This document shows, piece after piece, positions 48,782 to 57,760 of a stretch of 64,000 bases of DNA. The stretch's first letter is position 1; every line of letters begins with the position of its first letter. The stretch covers positions 992,001 to 1,056,000 of the forward strand of contig NZ_CP020474.1 in NCBI RefSeq assembly GCF_002080415.1, written 5' to 3'. Source of the stretch: Roseovarius mucosus. GTDB lineage: Bacteria > Pseudomonadota > Alphaproteobacteria > Rhodobacterales > Rhodobacteraceae. The notes beneath the pieces were generated by a model, which did not search any database, was not told the DNA's origin, and worked only from the letters and a program-made list of their open reading frames with translations. The translations under genes were made by a program, and so were the position numbers.

Positions 48782-49537
48782 ATGCCGCTACCGCTCTCAT
48801 TGTTCCGTCTAATCGCAATATTGGTTCTGGGCCTCGCCAATATGGCGATGGCCCAGTCCCCCGGGCCTCTGAACGGTCAGATGTTTGGCGCAGGCAACCG
48901 CGCTCTCGTGGTCGTGGTTCACGGCGATGTCAGCAAGGGCGGGCCAGCCACCTATCATTATGATTTCGCGGAACAGGTCGCAAAGCAAGGCAAAGGGGCC
49001 AGTGTCTTTGCCCTCATAAGGCCCGGATACACGGGTGAAAAGGGTCAGAAATCCCCCGGCTCCAACAACGGGCGCAGCGATCACTACACCAAGCAGAATA
49101 ATGCACTGGTGGCACAGACAATCCAGAATCTTGCAAAAACCGTCGGAGCATCAAAGGTAATCGGCGTAGGCCATTCAGGCGGGGCCGCGCAACTTGGGGC
49201 GATCGCCGGTCTGTATCCGGGTCTGTTAGACAGCGTGATTCTTGTCTCCTGCCCCTGCAACATTCCTGCATGGCGCGCCAAACGTGGCAAATCCGCTTGG
49301 AAAAACAGCCTCTCTCCTTCTGACTATGTCGGTTCCATCGCGCGTGGCACTCGTATTTTTGCGGTCGTGGGCGATAAGGACACGAATACCTACCCTGAAT
49401 TCTCAGAAGCATTCGTCACCGCCGCCAAGGCGCGTGGACTTCCCGCCGCATATGTTCCTGTCAAAGGGGCAAGCCATGGCTTTGATGGGTTGCAACGCAC
49501 CGTAGAACAGTTGACCTTGCAAGAAATTGCCAAATGA
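48782..49537 (+). CDS. Exported alpha/beta hydrolase
   Basis: 251 residues. Signal peptide MPLPLSLFRLIAILVLGLANMAMA, then an alpha/beta hydrolase core: ALVVVVHGDVSKGG (oxyanion loop), nucleophile elbow GVGHSGGAAQLGAIAGL, acid in VVGDKDTNTYPEF, and catalytic His in VKGASHGFDGLQ. A Cys pair (SCPCN) follows the elbow region. Periplasmic. It lies between the two CoA-ligase operons, 55 bp after sucD. Substrate unknown; its link to the cluster may be positional only. Confidence 0.8.
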   Translation: MPLPLSLFRLIAILVLGLANMAMAQSPGPLNGQMFGAGNRALVVVVHGDVSKGGPATYHYDFAEQVAKQGKGASVFALIRPGYTGEKGQKSPGSNNGRSDHYTKQNNALVAQTIQNLAKTVGASKVIGVGHSGGAAQLGAIAGLYPGLLDSVILVSCPCNIPAWRAKRGKSAWKNSLSPSDYVGSIARGTRIFAVVGDKDTNTYPEFSEAFVTAAKARGLPAAYVPVKGASHGFDGLQRTVEQLTLQEIAK

Positions 49538-49638
49538 GCAGGGCAAGCGCATTGTAGAACGGCACGAGGAAAGATCCTGGCCGAAACCGCCTGCCGGTCC
49601 CCAGAATGGAATGGCATCCGTTGACTAGATCTGGCACC

Positions 49639-49648
49639 TGGTATACCA
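49639..49648. promoter_or_regulatory. GntR operator candidate 3 (TGGTATACCA)
   Basis: Exact copy of the 10-bp palindrome found before gntR, 31 bp upstream of the second sucC-like gene. Its presence separates this operon from the hydrolase gene and ties it to the GntR regulon. Confidence 0.7.
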
Positions 49649-49678
49649 AGAACCATAGCCGAACAGGAGGCACATCCC

Positions 49679-50854
49679 ATGTTTCTCGCCGAATATCAGT
49701 CTAAAGAGCTGCTCGCGCAATATGGCGTGCTTGCCCCCGACGGGCGTCCTGCGCGTAGCCCGGACGAAGCGCAACGCCTGTGCAAGGAAATTGACGCGCG
49801 AAAATACGTGGTGAAGGCCCAGATTGGCGCAGGTGGGCGCGGGCTTGCTGGGGGTATCCGCTTTGCCGCGACGCCCTCTGCCGTGGCTGACGAGGCGCGC
49901 CGCCTACTTGGATCGACCCTGGTAACAGACCAGACCGGACCGGCAGGAGAGACCGTAACCCTCGTGCAGATCGAGGCGGCCATTGATATCGCACAAAGCT
50001 GTTTCGTCGCCATCGCCTTTGATCCGGAAACGGGGCAGCCCATGCTTTTGGCCTCGGGTGCGGGCGGGGTGGAATTCGAGCAGCGCGCCCGCATGGACGA
50101 GGACACGGCTCAAAGCTGCCCGCTACCTTCGGATAGCCCCGAGGCGCGCGCCAAGATTGCAACCTTTCTGACTGGTGTCGGGATCAGCGAAGCGCAAGAC
50201 GCGGCCGTCGACGCGATCTTTGCCGCCCGCCTCGCCTTTACCGAAAACGACATGACACTGATCGAAATCAATCCCTTTGCCCGAACGACCGATGGTCGCT
50301 GGATGGCCGTGGACGCCAAGGTTGCGATTGACCCAAACGCCGGCTTTCGCCGCCCCGAATTCGCCTCCATGGTCGCGGACCGTCCCGCACCAGCGGATGA
50401 GTTGGCCGCGCAGAAACATAATATCAACCTTGTACGGCTCGAAGGGAACATTGGCGTTGTTGCCAATGGCGCGGGGCTTGGCCTTGCTACCAATGACATG
50501 ATCACAGACGCTGGCGGCAAGGCTGCAAACTTCATGGATATCCGCACGACCGCGAGCAGTATGGATGTGGCGCGCGGGGTCGAGATACTTCTCGCCGATG
50601 ATCGAGTATCGGCGATCCTGCTCACCATTCACGGCGGCGGAATGACCTCTGCCGATACGGTAGCCGAAGGCGTAAACTTTGCCTATGCTAAAGCCACGCG
50701 GAAGCTGCCGGTGATTGCCTATATCTCGGGGAAACATGCCGATTGGGGCCACCGCATCCTGCGCGAACGCAAAGTGCCGGTTGAGAGCTGCGACACGCTG
50801 TCGGCTGCGGTTAGACGGGTAGTAGAGCTGGCAGGCCAGAGGAGGGCACGCTGA
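49679..50854 (+). CDS. Divergent SucC-like acyl-CoA synthetase beta subunit (ADP-forming), substrate unknown
   Basis: 391 residues. The ATP-grasp frame is retained: Lys46 in VVKAQIGAGGRGLAGG, Asn198 (EINP) and Asp212 (VDAK) for Mg-nucleotide. It departs from SucC and MtkA where the acid substrate binds: the GGIxRCD motif is replaced by HGGGMTSAD (318-326), the His of QIHAGGRG is Gly, and residues about 101-150 are unlike SucC. A CoA ligase for an acid other than succinate or malate is the best reading; oxalate or formate would fit the context. TGATG overlap with the alpha gene. RBS ACAGGAGGCAC. Confidence 0.82.
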   Translation: MFLAEYQSKELLAQYGVLAPDGRPARSPDEAQRLCKEIDARKYVVKAQIGAGGRGLAGGIRFAATPSAVADEARRLLGSTLVTDQTGPAGETVTLVQIEAAIDIAQSCFVAIAFDPETGQPMLLASGAGGVEFEQRARMDEDTAQSCPLPSDSPEARAKIATFLTGVGISEAQDAAVDAIFAARLAFTENDMTLIEINPFARTTDGRWMAVDAKVAIDPNAGFRRPEFASMVADRPAPADELAAQKHNINLVRLEGNIGVVANGAGLGLATNDMITDAGGKAANFMDIRTTASSMDVARGVEILLADDRVSAILLTIHGGGMTSADTVAEGVNFAYAKATRKLPVIAYISGKHADWGHRILRERKVPVESCDTLSAAVRRVVELAGQRRAR

Positions 50855-51753
50855 TGGCGATCTTTGTCAATTCCGAAACACGGCTCATTGTTCAGGGCAT
50901 GACCGGGCGCTCCGGCACCTTCTACACCGATGAGGCGACGCGCTATGGCACCACCTGCGTGGGCGGCGTGCGCCCCGGCAAGGGCGGTGCGCGGCATCTG
51001 GGCCTGCCGCTTTTCAACACCGTGCGCGAGGCGGTTGAAGCGACACAGGCCAACGCCAGCCTCGTGATCGTGCCCGCACCTCAGGCTGGCCCCGCGATGA
51101 TCGAGGCGATCGAGGCCGGGGTCAGCGTAGTCGTCTGCGTGACAGAGCGCGTGCCACAACATGACATGAGCCGCGTCAAACAGGCGCTTGCGGGCACCGA
51201 TACCATATTGATTGGCCCAAACTCGCAGGGCATCCTGACGCCGGGCCAATGCAAAATCGGCGTCATGCCGACGGTGAATGCAATGCCGGGCCATATCGGT
51301 ATTGCCTCACGTTCGGCCTCGCTTACCTCGGAAATCCTTGCGCAATGTAGCAAGGCGGGGCTTGGACAATCGACCACCGTGGGCATTGGGGGTGACACAT
51401 TGCATGGCGTGGGCTTTGTCGACTGTCTTAAGGCATTTCGCGACGATCCAGAGACCGAGGCTGTCGTTATGATCGGCGAGATTGGCGGGCGCGGCGAAGA
51501 AGAGGCCGCCGCCTATCTCGAAGCGGTGGACTATGGCAAGCCCGTCGTTGCCCTTGTGGTCGGACGCCATGCGCCGCGCGGGCGGCGGATGGGCCATGCT
51601 GGCACGCTTTCGGTTCTGGGCGGTGGCACGGCGGCGGATAAGATCGCGCGTCTGCGCGGTGCCGGGGTCGAGATTGCAACCCATGCCGATGACGTGGTGG
51701 CCGCCGTAGCACGCGCGAGCGCCAAGACACCGCAAAAGGCGGCTGCCCGATGA
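50854..51753 (+). CDS. Divergent SucD-like acyl-CoA synthetase alpha subunit, substrate unknown
   Basis: 299 residues. CoA-binding Rossmann part ([37 protein letters not shown]) and phosphohistidine His248 ([11 protein letters not shown]) are kept. The substrate-side motif [10 protein letters not shown] is [10 protein letters not shown] here (SGT to SAS at 154-156), and GPNCPGI is GPNSQGI. These changes mirror those in the beta subunit. Overlaps the beta gene by one base and the oxidoreductase gene by four, so the three proteins are translated together. The C-terminus has a short Ala/Lys tail. Confidence 0.82.
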   Translation: MAIFVNSETRLIVQGMTGRSGTFYTDEATRYGTTCVGGVRPGKGGARHLGLPLFNTVREAVEATQANASLVIVPAPQAGPAMIEAIEAGVSVVVCVTERVPQHDMSRVKQALAGTDTILIGPNSQGILTPGQCKIGVMPTVNAMPGHIGIASRSASLTSEILAQCSKAGLGQSTTVGIGGDTLHGVGFVDCLKAFRDDPETEAVVMIGEIGGRGEEEAAAYLEAVDYGKPVVALVVGRHAPRGRRMGHAGTLSVLGGGTAADKIARLRGAGVEIATHADDVVAAVARASAKTPQKAAAR

Positions 51754-52739
51754 GCGCCTTGCCCGAAACCATGCGCGTTATCGAAATGGCCGCCCCCGGT
51801 GGCCCCGAGGTTCTGATCCCCGGCACGCGCGCCCTGCCCGGCTGCGGCACAGGCGAGGTTCTGATCCGCGTCACCGCCGCTGGCGTCAACGGTCCGGACC
51901 TTGTGCAGCGACGCGGGCATTACCCTCCACCCAAGGGCGCGTCGGACCTCCTTGGCCTTGAGGTTTCTGGCGAAGTGGTTGCTTGTGGCGAGGGTGTCAC
52001 CAACTGGCACCCCGGAGACCGCATCTGCGCCCTGACCAACGGCGGGGGCTACGCCGAATTTGTGGCGGTCGACGCGAGCCATTGCCTGCCCATCCCGAAC
52101 GGCGTGGACGAGGTCGAGGCCGCAGGCCTGCCCGAGACCTTTTTTACCGTCTGGAGCAATGTGTTTCTGGGGCACAATCTGCCCAAGGACGGCGTTTTCC
52201 TTGTGCATGGCGGAGCAGGTGGGATCGGCTCAACCGCAGTTCAATTGGGCAAGGCTATGGGCCTCACGGTGCTGACGACGATTGGCGATAACGCAGCGGC
52301 GCAATTTGTGACCGAATTGGGCGCAGACCGAGCCATCAATTTCCGCACCGAGGATTTCGTCGCTCTCACTCGCGAGGCTGGCGGGGCCGACATCATCCTC
52401 GATATCATAGGCGGCGATTATGTGGCGCGAAACATCAAAGCCGCGCGGCACGATGCCCGGATCATCCAATTGGCATTCAACATGGGCTCAAAGGTCGAGA
52501 TTGATTTGATGCCTGTGATGCTCAAACGCCTGAGCTATACCGGCTCTACTCTGCGCTCGCGCCCCGAAGGCTTCAAGACGCAAGTGGCCGAAGCCCTGCA
52601 CGAGACGGTTTGGCCCCTCTTCGCTGCTCAGAAGCTGCGCCCGGTAACGCACCGCATCCTGCCGATGGCCGAGGCGGCAGAAGCGCATCGGTTTATGGAG
52701 GCCGCCGAACACCACGGCAAGATCCTCCTGCGGATGTGA
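51750..52739 (+). CDS. PIG3-type NAD(P)H quinone oxidoreductase (zinc-free MDR)
   Basis: 329 residues of the medium-chain reductase family without zinc ligands. Features: VLIRVTAAGVNGPDLVQRRGHYPPPKGASDLLGLEVSG, FLVHGGAGGIGSTAVQLGKAMG (NADP loop), DIILDIIGGDYVARNIKAA and a PIG3-like end. Relatives reduce quinones or enoyl-CoA double bonds. The ATG overlaps the SucD-like stop (ATGA), so it should act in the same pathway, perhaps reducing a CoA product or detoxifying a reactive carbonyl; inferred. A bidirectional terminator follows. Confidence 0.85.
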   Translation: MSALPETMRVIEMAAPGGPEVLIPGTRALPGCGTGEVLIRVTAAGVNGPDLVQRRGHYPPPKGASDLLGLEVSGEVVACGEGVTNWHPGDRICALTNGGGYAEFVAVDASHCLPIPNGVDEVEAAGLPETFFTVWSNVFLGHNLPKDGVFLVHGGAGGIGSTAVQLGKAMGLTVLTTIGDNAAAQFVTELGADRAINFRTEDFVALTREAGGADIILDIIGGDYVARNIKAARHDARIIQLAFNMGSKVEIDLMPVMLKRLSYTGSTLRSRPEGFKTQVAEALHETVWPLFAAQKLRPVTHRILPMAEAAEAHRFMEAAEHHGKILLRM

Positions 52740-52769
52740 AGAGACGCACCAAACCGAAATGAAACAAAA

Positions 52770-52797
52770 AAGCCGCCCAAATGGGCGGCTTTTTCAT
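52770..52797. terminator. Bidirectional terminator between the oxidoreductase gene and ftsZ
   Basis: AGCCGCCC (52771-52778), loop AAAT, GGGCGGCT (52783-52790), preceded by a run of A and followed by TTTT. It serves both convergent genes and marks the border with the dcw cluster. Confidence 0.9.
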
Positions 52798-52814
52798 TTG
52801 GCTTGAAACGATAA

Positions 52815-54416
52815 TCAGTTCGCCTGACGACGCAGGAAGGCTGGGATTTCGATCTGCTCGTCCTCGTCATGGGCACGCGCCGGGGCCTGCTGGGGCTGTG
52901 CGCCGCCCATGGTTGGCTGTTGGCGGCTCGGGCGCGCGACAGGCTGCGCACGTTCTGGCTCTGCAGAATGGCCGGTCATGCGGTTTATGAGCGAGTTGAT
53001 GCCAAAGCGCGGACGCTCTTCTGCGGCCCGTGCCTCGGGCTCGGGGCGGCGCTGTTGAGGCTGTACCGGGGCACGACCGACAGCCGCCTGCAACCGTTGG
53101 AGCGCCTCGGGCGAGGGGGTGCCGGGGGCCGGTGCACGCGGCGCAAGGTAGGCTTCGAGCTCGTCTTCATCGTCATAGGTGTTGCGCGCAAACTCTTCGA
53201 CACGCGGCTGATAGGCAGGCGGCGGAAGATCGTCTTCTGCGATTTCCTCTTCGAAAATATCTTCCATCTGATCTTCGGCGGCTGCGCGCTGCGTCTCCAT
53301 CGCGGCAAAGAGCGACGGCTCCGGCTCTGCCACACGCGCGGCGACCGGTGCAGGCTCGGGCTTGGCCACCGGGGCAGCCTCGGCGCTGACGTGCTGCTTG
53401 AGCGGCTGCGCCATCGAGCGGCGCGGTACTGGCAGATCGGCCGCTACCTGGCTTACGTCGATGCCCGTTGCCACAACGCTGACACGGATCGAGCCTTCCA
53501 TAGACGGATCAAGGGTCGAGCCCACGATGATATTTGCATCCGGGTCCACTTCCTCGCGGATACGGTTGGCGGCTTCGTCCAACTCGAACAGCGTGAGGTC
53601 ATGCCCACCCGTGATGTTGATCAACACACCTTTGGCGCCCCGCAGGCTGATTTCATCCAAGAGCGGGTTGGCAATCGCCTTTTCGGCGGCCTGGATGGCG
53701 CGATCTTCGCCGCTATCCTCGCCTGTGCCCATCATCGCCTTGCCCATCTCGTCCATCACCGCGCGCACGTCGGCGAAATCGAGGTTGATGAGGCCCGGAC
53801 GCACCATCAGGTCTGTCACACCCTTGACGCCCTGATAGAGCACGTCATCGGCCATGCTGAACGCTTCAGTGAAGGTCGTCTTTTCGTTCGCCAGACGGAA
53901 CAGGTTTTGGTTGGGGATGATGATCAATGTATCGACCATCTTTTGCAGCGCCTCAACGCCTTCTTCTGCCTGACGCATCCGCTTGGCGCCTTCGAACTGG
54001 AACGGCTTGGTGACAACACCCACCGTCAGTACGCCCAATTCCCGCGCGGCCTGCGCGATGATCGGTGCAGCACCAGTTCCGGTGCCCCCGCCCATGCCCG
54101 CAGTGATAAAGCACATGTGCGCGCCAGCCAGATGATCAACGATCTGCTCGATGCTCTCTTCGGCGGCGGCGGCCCCGACAGAAGCCCGTGCGCCTGCACC
54201 CAGACCCTCTGTCACCTTCACACCCAGTTGGATGCGGCTTTCTGCGTTGCTCTGGCTCAGGGCCTGCGCATCTGTGTTGGCCACCACGAAATCCACACCA
54301 TCGAGACGCTTTTCGATCATGTTGTTCACGGCGTTGCCACCCGCCCCACCCACACCGAAAACGGTGATACGGGGCTTCAGCTCGTCATGTCCGGGCATAG
54401 TGAGGTTGAGTGTCAT
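52815..54416 (-). CDS. ftsZ: Cell division GTPase FtsZ
   Basis: 533 residues. Forms the division ring. GTPase core: [31 protein letters not shown], the tubulin signature [10 protein letters not shown], and [23 protein letters not shown] long acidic, Pro/Ala-rich linker (about residues 320-515) leads to the C-terminal peptide EIPAFLRRQ that binds FtsA and other partners. Length is normal for alphaproteobacteria. Start at [11 protein letters not shown] (54416). 173 bp follow ftsA, long enough for a separate ftsZ promoter. lpxC, often next, is absent here. Confidence 0.96.
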   Translation of the reverse strand: MTLNLTMPGHDELKPRITVFGVGGAGGNAVNNMIEKRLDGVDFVVANTDAQALSQSNAESRIQLGVKVTEGLGAGARASVGAAAAEESIEQIVDHLAGAHMCFITAGMGGGTGTGAAPIIAQAARELGVLTVGVVTKPFQFEGAKRMRQAEEGVEALQKMVDTLIIIPNQNLFRLANEKTTFTEAFSMADDVLYQGVKGVTDLMVRPGLINLDFADVRAVMDEMGKAMMGTGEDSGEDRAIQAAEKAIANPLLDEISLRGAKGVLINITGGHDLTLFELDEAANRIREEVDPDANIIVGSTLDPSMEGSIRVSVVATGIDVSQVAADLPVPRRSMAQPLKQHVSAEAAPVAKPEPAPVAARVAEPEPSLFAAMETQRAAAEDQMEDIFEEEIAEDDLPPPAYQPRVEEFARNTYDDEDELEAYLAPRAPAPGTPSPEALQRLQAAVGRAPVQPQQRRPEPEARAAEERPRFGINSLINRMTGHSAEPERAQPVARPSRQQPTMGGAQPQQAPARAHDEDEQIEIPAFLRRQAN

Positions 54417-54520
54417 AGCTTGTCCGCCTGTCCTGATGCCCACATTCGCGGGCTGTTTTCCGCCTGATTGCGCCCATTCTTACCGATGGTTAGCCCAATC
54501 GTCACCTAAAAAACACGTTT

Positions 54521-54539
54521 TGACCACTAAATATGGTCA
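54521..54539. promoter_or_regulatory. Inverted repeat in the ftsA-ftsZ gap
   Basis: TGACCA-CTAAATA-TGGTCA: 6-bp arms in an AT-rich stretch about 105 bp upstream of ftsZ (minus strand). It may be an operator or hairpin in the ftsZ leader; no specific regulator is assigned. Confidence 0.4.
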
Positions 54540-54589
54540 TATTTCCAGCCTTTTTCGCGGGATTTCGCCGACTACGCCATATCTTGCGA

Positions 54590-55924
54590 TCACCAGTTGT
54601 CCCGAAACCATTTCATTGCCCGCTTGAGCGACCGCGCCGGATAGCGATCCACCGGAATCTCGAAATCCCACCATTCGTCTTGCGGATTGGCCGCAAAGAG
54701 ACACATGCCCACGGCACTGGCAAACCCTGCACCGGTTGCCGCTTGCGGCAGACCATGCACCCGCAAAGGCCGCCCAAGCCGCACCTGCTGTCCCAATATC
54801 TTGCTGGCCAGCCCGTCAAGGCCGGGGATCTGGCTACCGCCGCCGGTCAGCACGATCTGCTGGCTTGGCAGGTGATCGAACCCGGCCGCATCAAGCCGTG
54901 CGCGCACCTCTTCGAGAATTTCCTCGACCCGAGGGCGCATAATGCCGATCAATTCGGCCCGGCTTACGCGGCGGCGATCATGCTCGTAATCGCCGGTATC
55001 ACCACCGATATCGATCATCTCGCGGTCGTCCATTCCAGTGGCAACCACTCCGCCATAAAAGGTCTTAATTCTCTCGGCGGTGGCCTGCGGCACTTGGAGG
55101 CCCATGGAAATGTCGTTGGTGACGTGGTCGCCACCCATCCGCACACTGTCGGCGTAGATCATATGCTTCTTCATGAAAATGGACACGCCCGAGGTGCCGC
55201 CACCCAGATCAATACAGGCCGCGCCCAACTCCTGCTCGTCCTCGACCAAAGCGGCAATGCCCGACACATAGGCAGAGCTGGCAACCCCTGCGAGTTCCAG
55301 ATCGCAGCGCTTGACACAATAGGCAAGGTTCTGGATCGCCGCACCATCAACGGTCAGCATATGCATATCGGTGGCCAGCACCTGCCCCATCTGCCCACGC
55401 GGATCAATCAATCCACTGCGGTGATCCAAGGCGAAATTGACCGGCTGCGCATGCAGCACCTCACGCCCCTCGCCGAAATCTGGCACATCACAGGCGCTCA
55501 GAACGCGGCTGATGTCCTGCTCGCTGACGGTATGGCCCTCAAGCTCGACCTGCCCCGCCAACCCATAGCTGCGCGGCCCTGCGCCCGAAAAACAGGCAAT
55601 GACGTGATCAACACGAATGTTGGCCATCTTTTGCGCCGCCTGAACGGCGGTGCGAATGGCGCGCTCGGTCTCGGCCATGGCGTCGATCTCGCCAAAGCGC
55701 ACCCCGCGCGACCGTGTCGTGGCCGCACCGATCACCCGAAAGCCAGCTTGTCCCGCCATCCGGCCGATGCCTTCGGCCTCGTGCAGCCGCTCGGTGCCGT
55801 CAAAGCGCAATACAAGGCAGGCTATCTTGGAGGTGCCCACATCCAAGACAGCGACCACCCCTCGCTGCATCGCCGCCTTGCGCATGTTGCGCATCGCCCG
55901 TTGGGATTCGTAGAGCTCGATCAT
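54590..55924 (-). CDS. ftsA: Cell division protein FtsA
   Basis: 444 residues, actin-like membrane tether of FtsZ. VVAVLDVGTSKIACLVLRF (phosphate 1), VIGAATTRSRGVRFGEI, the 1C domain near 100-170, AACIDLGGGTSGVSIFMKKHM (phosphate 2), VLTGGGSQIPGLDGLA (adenosine loop), and a C-terminal amphipathic helix RSLKRAMKWFRDN for membrane binding. Starts four bases after the ftsQ stop. Part of the minus-strand dcw operon. Confidence 0.95.
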   Translation of the reverse strand: MIELYESQRAMRNMRKAAMQRGVVAVLDVGTSKIACLVLRFDGTERLHEAEGIGRMAGQAGFRVIGAATTRSRGVRFGEIDAMAETERAIRTAVQAAQKMANIRVDHVIACFSGAGPRSYGLAGQVELEGHTVSEQDISRVLSACDVPDFGEGREVLHAQPVNFALDHRSGLIDPRGQMGQVLATDMHMLTVDGAAIQNLAYCVKRCDLELAGVASSAYVSGIAALVEDEQELGAACIDLGGGTSGVSIFMKKHMIYADSVRMGGDHVTNDISMGLQVPQATAERIKTFYGGVVATGMDDREMIDIGGDTGDYEHDRRRVSRAELIGIMRPRVEEILEEVRARLDAAGFDHLPSQQIVLTGGGSQIPGLDGLASKILGQQVRLGRPLRVHGLPQAATGAGFASAVGMCLFAANPQDEWWDFEIPVDRYPARSLKRAMKWFRDNW

Positions 55925-55927
55925 GGT

Positions 55928-56797
55928 TCAGTTCGTCCCCAAACTCATCTGTGTTATGGTCCACCAGTCTTCCATGGCATTCTCGTTCAGGCGGATTGTC
56001 GGGCGTGCGGCAATGCGCATGTCGACCGAGGCCAGATCACGCCCCAGCATGTCCTGCGCCCCGTGCAGCACGATCACACGCTCCAAAGCGCGCACCGCCC
56101 CAGTTTCGGGCAACAGGATGCGTTTGCCATCCGCAATCACCAGATCCCACCGCCGCTCTCCCATCCGCACAAGACCGCGCAGGTCCATGCCAAGCGGAAC
56201 AGCCGCCCGTAGAAGTTCAATCGCTTCAGCCACCTGATCCGGGGCTCCATCGCCCGCCACCACCGGCAGGTCAGCACGCTCGGCGCGGGCTTTGACCACG
56301 CCGATCACCTGCCCTTCGATGTCGATCACATTGAGCGCGTCACGCGTTTTCCAAAGAGCGACCGGAACCCGTTCGGTGATTTCAGCCACCAGAACGCCGC
56401 CCTGACGGATACGCACCTCGGCGCGCGCGACCGCAGGCAGCTCTTCGATCATCACGCGGATATCATCGAGTACAAGGTCAAACGAGCTCGCGGGCAGGTC
56501 ATAGGGGAAAATCTCGCGGATATCCTCTTGCACGCTGGTGCTCGCCCCTTCGACTGACAGAAGGTTGACCATGAACTCGGGGCGGGTTTCGATCTGGTGG
56601 CGGATTTCGGCAACCTGCTCGACAAGGGCGGTGCGCCGCGTCTCGCTGCTGAGATATCCGCCGGCGATCCCCGCCACCACCAGTATCGGCAAGCCAAACC
56701 GGATCAGACGCCGATAGAGCGGCGTCAGCATCAGGCGCTGAAGACGGTAGGACATGCGCGACGGCGCAGGATCAGCGCGCGGAATTACCGGTTGCAT
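55928..56797 (-). CDS. ftsQ: Cell division protein FtsQ
   Basis: 289 residues, bitopic. A short cytoplasmic tail, one membrane segment (LIRFGLPILVVAGIAGGYL, about residues 31-49), then the periplasmic POTRA domain (FMVNLLSVEGASTSVQEDIREIFPYDLPASSFDLVLDDIR) and beta domain (ITERVPVALWKTRDALNVIDIEGQVI). Links FtsB/FtsL with the cytoplasmic ring. Start at MQPVIPRADP (56797), overlapping the ddl end by 13 bp. Confidence 0.92.
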   Translation of the reverse strand: MQPVIPRADPAPSRMSYRLQRLMLTPLYRRLIRFGLPILVVAGIAGGYLSSETRRTALVEQVAEIRHQIETRPEFMVNLLSVEGASTSVQEDIREIFPYDLPASSFDLVLDDIRVMIEELPAVARAEVRIRQGGVLVAEITERVPVALWKTRDALNVIDIEGQVIGVVKARAERADLPVVAGDGAPDQVAEAIELLRAAVPLGMDLRGLVRMGERRWDLVIADGKRILLPETGAVRALERVIVLHGAQDMLGRDLASVDMRIAARPTIRLNENAMEDWWTITQMSLGTN

Positions 56798-57708
56798 GAC
56801 GCATCCTCCACCATCCAGCGACACAACTCGGGAAAGGTAATGCCGACCGCTTGCGCCTGTTCCGGGGCGAGCGACGTGGGGGTCATTCCCGGCTGCGTGT
56901 TGGTTTCCAACAGGATCAACCCATCACGCCCACGCGCCGCGTCCCAACGAAAATCTGTGCGACTGACCCCGCGACACCCCAGCACCGTATGCGCCCGCAG
57001 CGCATAATCCAGACAGGCATCAAAAATCTCTTGCGGAATTTCAGCGGGCACCACATGGCGCGACCCACCAGGTTTGTATTTGGCGTCGTAGTCATACCAG
57101 CCATCAGTCAGAATATCCGTCACGGTCAGGGCGCGGTCGCCCATAACCGTCGCGGTCAATTCGCGCCCCGGCGCATAGGCCTCGACCATCACCACCTCGG
57201 GCATGTCATCGGACAGGGCGGGTGGATTGTTGGCGCCAGCCTCAACCAGATAGATGCCGACGGAAGAGCCCTCGTTACATGGTTTCACCACATAGGGCGG
57301 GGGCATGACATGGCGCGTGCGCACCTCATCACGCCGCGCGAGCACACTCTCGACCACCGGCAGACCAGCCGCGCGATAGGCCGCCTTGGTGCGTTCCTTG
57401 TCCATGGCAAGTGCTGAGGACAGCACGCCCGAATGGGTGTAAGGCAGGCGCAACCATTCCAGCATCCCCTGCACGCACCCATCCTCGCCCCAACGCCCAT
57501 GCAGGGCATTGAATACCACGTCCGGCTTTATCGCTTGTAAACATGTGCAGAGGTCGGCCGCGGCATCCACCTCAACCACCTCAAACCCTGCTTCCCGCAA
57601 TGCGACGGCGCACTCACGCCCTGAAGAGAGCGACACGTCCCTCTCCGCTGAGGGGCCGCCCATGATCACCGCCACTTTCGGGGTTGTTCTGCTCGAACCA
57701 ACCACCAT
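56785..57708 (-). CDS. ddl: D-alanine-D-alanine ligase
   Basis: 307 residues, ATP-grasp enzyme making the D-Ala-D-Ala terminus of peptidoglycan precursors. KVAVIMGGPSAERDVSLSSG, FNALHGRWGEDGCVQGMLEWL, PYTHSGVLSSALAMDKERTK, VVKPCNEGSSVGIYLV and LLETNTQPGMTPTSLAPEQA are typical. I begin at ATG 57708 with GAGGCAC just upstream; a GTG at 57735 would place the hairpin at 57724-57741 inside the reading frame. Lies between murB and ftsQ. Confidence 0.95.
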   Translation of the reverse strand: MVVGSSRTTPKVAVIMGGPSAERDVSLSSGRECAVALREAGFEVVEVDAAADLCTCLQAIKPDVVFNALHGRWGEDGCVQGMLEWLRLPYTHSGVLSSALAMDKERTKAAYRAAGLPVVESVLARRDEVRTRHVMPPPYVVKPCNEGSSVGIYLVEAGANNPPALSDDMPEVVMVEAYAPGRELTATVMGDRALTVTDILTDGWYDYDAKYKPGGSRHVVPAEIPQEIFDACLDYALRAHTVLGCRGVSRTDFRWDAARGRDGLILLETNTQPGMTPTSLAPEQAQAVGITFPELCRWMVEDASCNR

Positions 57709-57723
57709 GTGCCTCAATGTCCC

Positions 57724-57741
57724 GGGCTGGTTCACCAGCCC
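57724..57741. other. Hairpin upstream of ddl
   Basis: GGGCTGG-TTCA-CCAGCCC, 7-bp arms with a 4-base loop, 16 bp before the chosen ddl start and 20 bp after the murB stop (minus strand). It may modulate ddl translation or mRNA stability. Confidence 0.45.
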
Positions 57742-57760
57742 TGTTGTCGATTTGTTTTTG

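Noticed and set aside
54477..54492. CtrA-like site CTAA-N7-TAAG upstream of ftsZ
   Set aside because: Two or more mismatches to TTAA-N7-TTAA; too weak to report as a site.
54533..56212. Long open plus-strand frame across ftsA/ftsQ
   Set aside because: Antisense shadow of the certain genes ftsA and ftsQ; His/Arg-rich, no ribosome site or motif.
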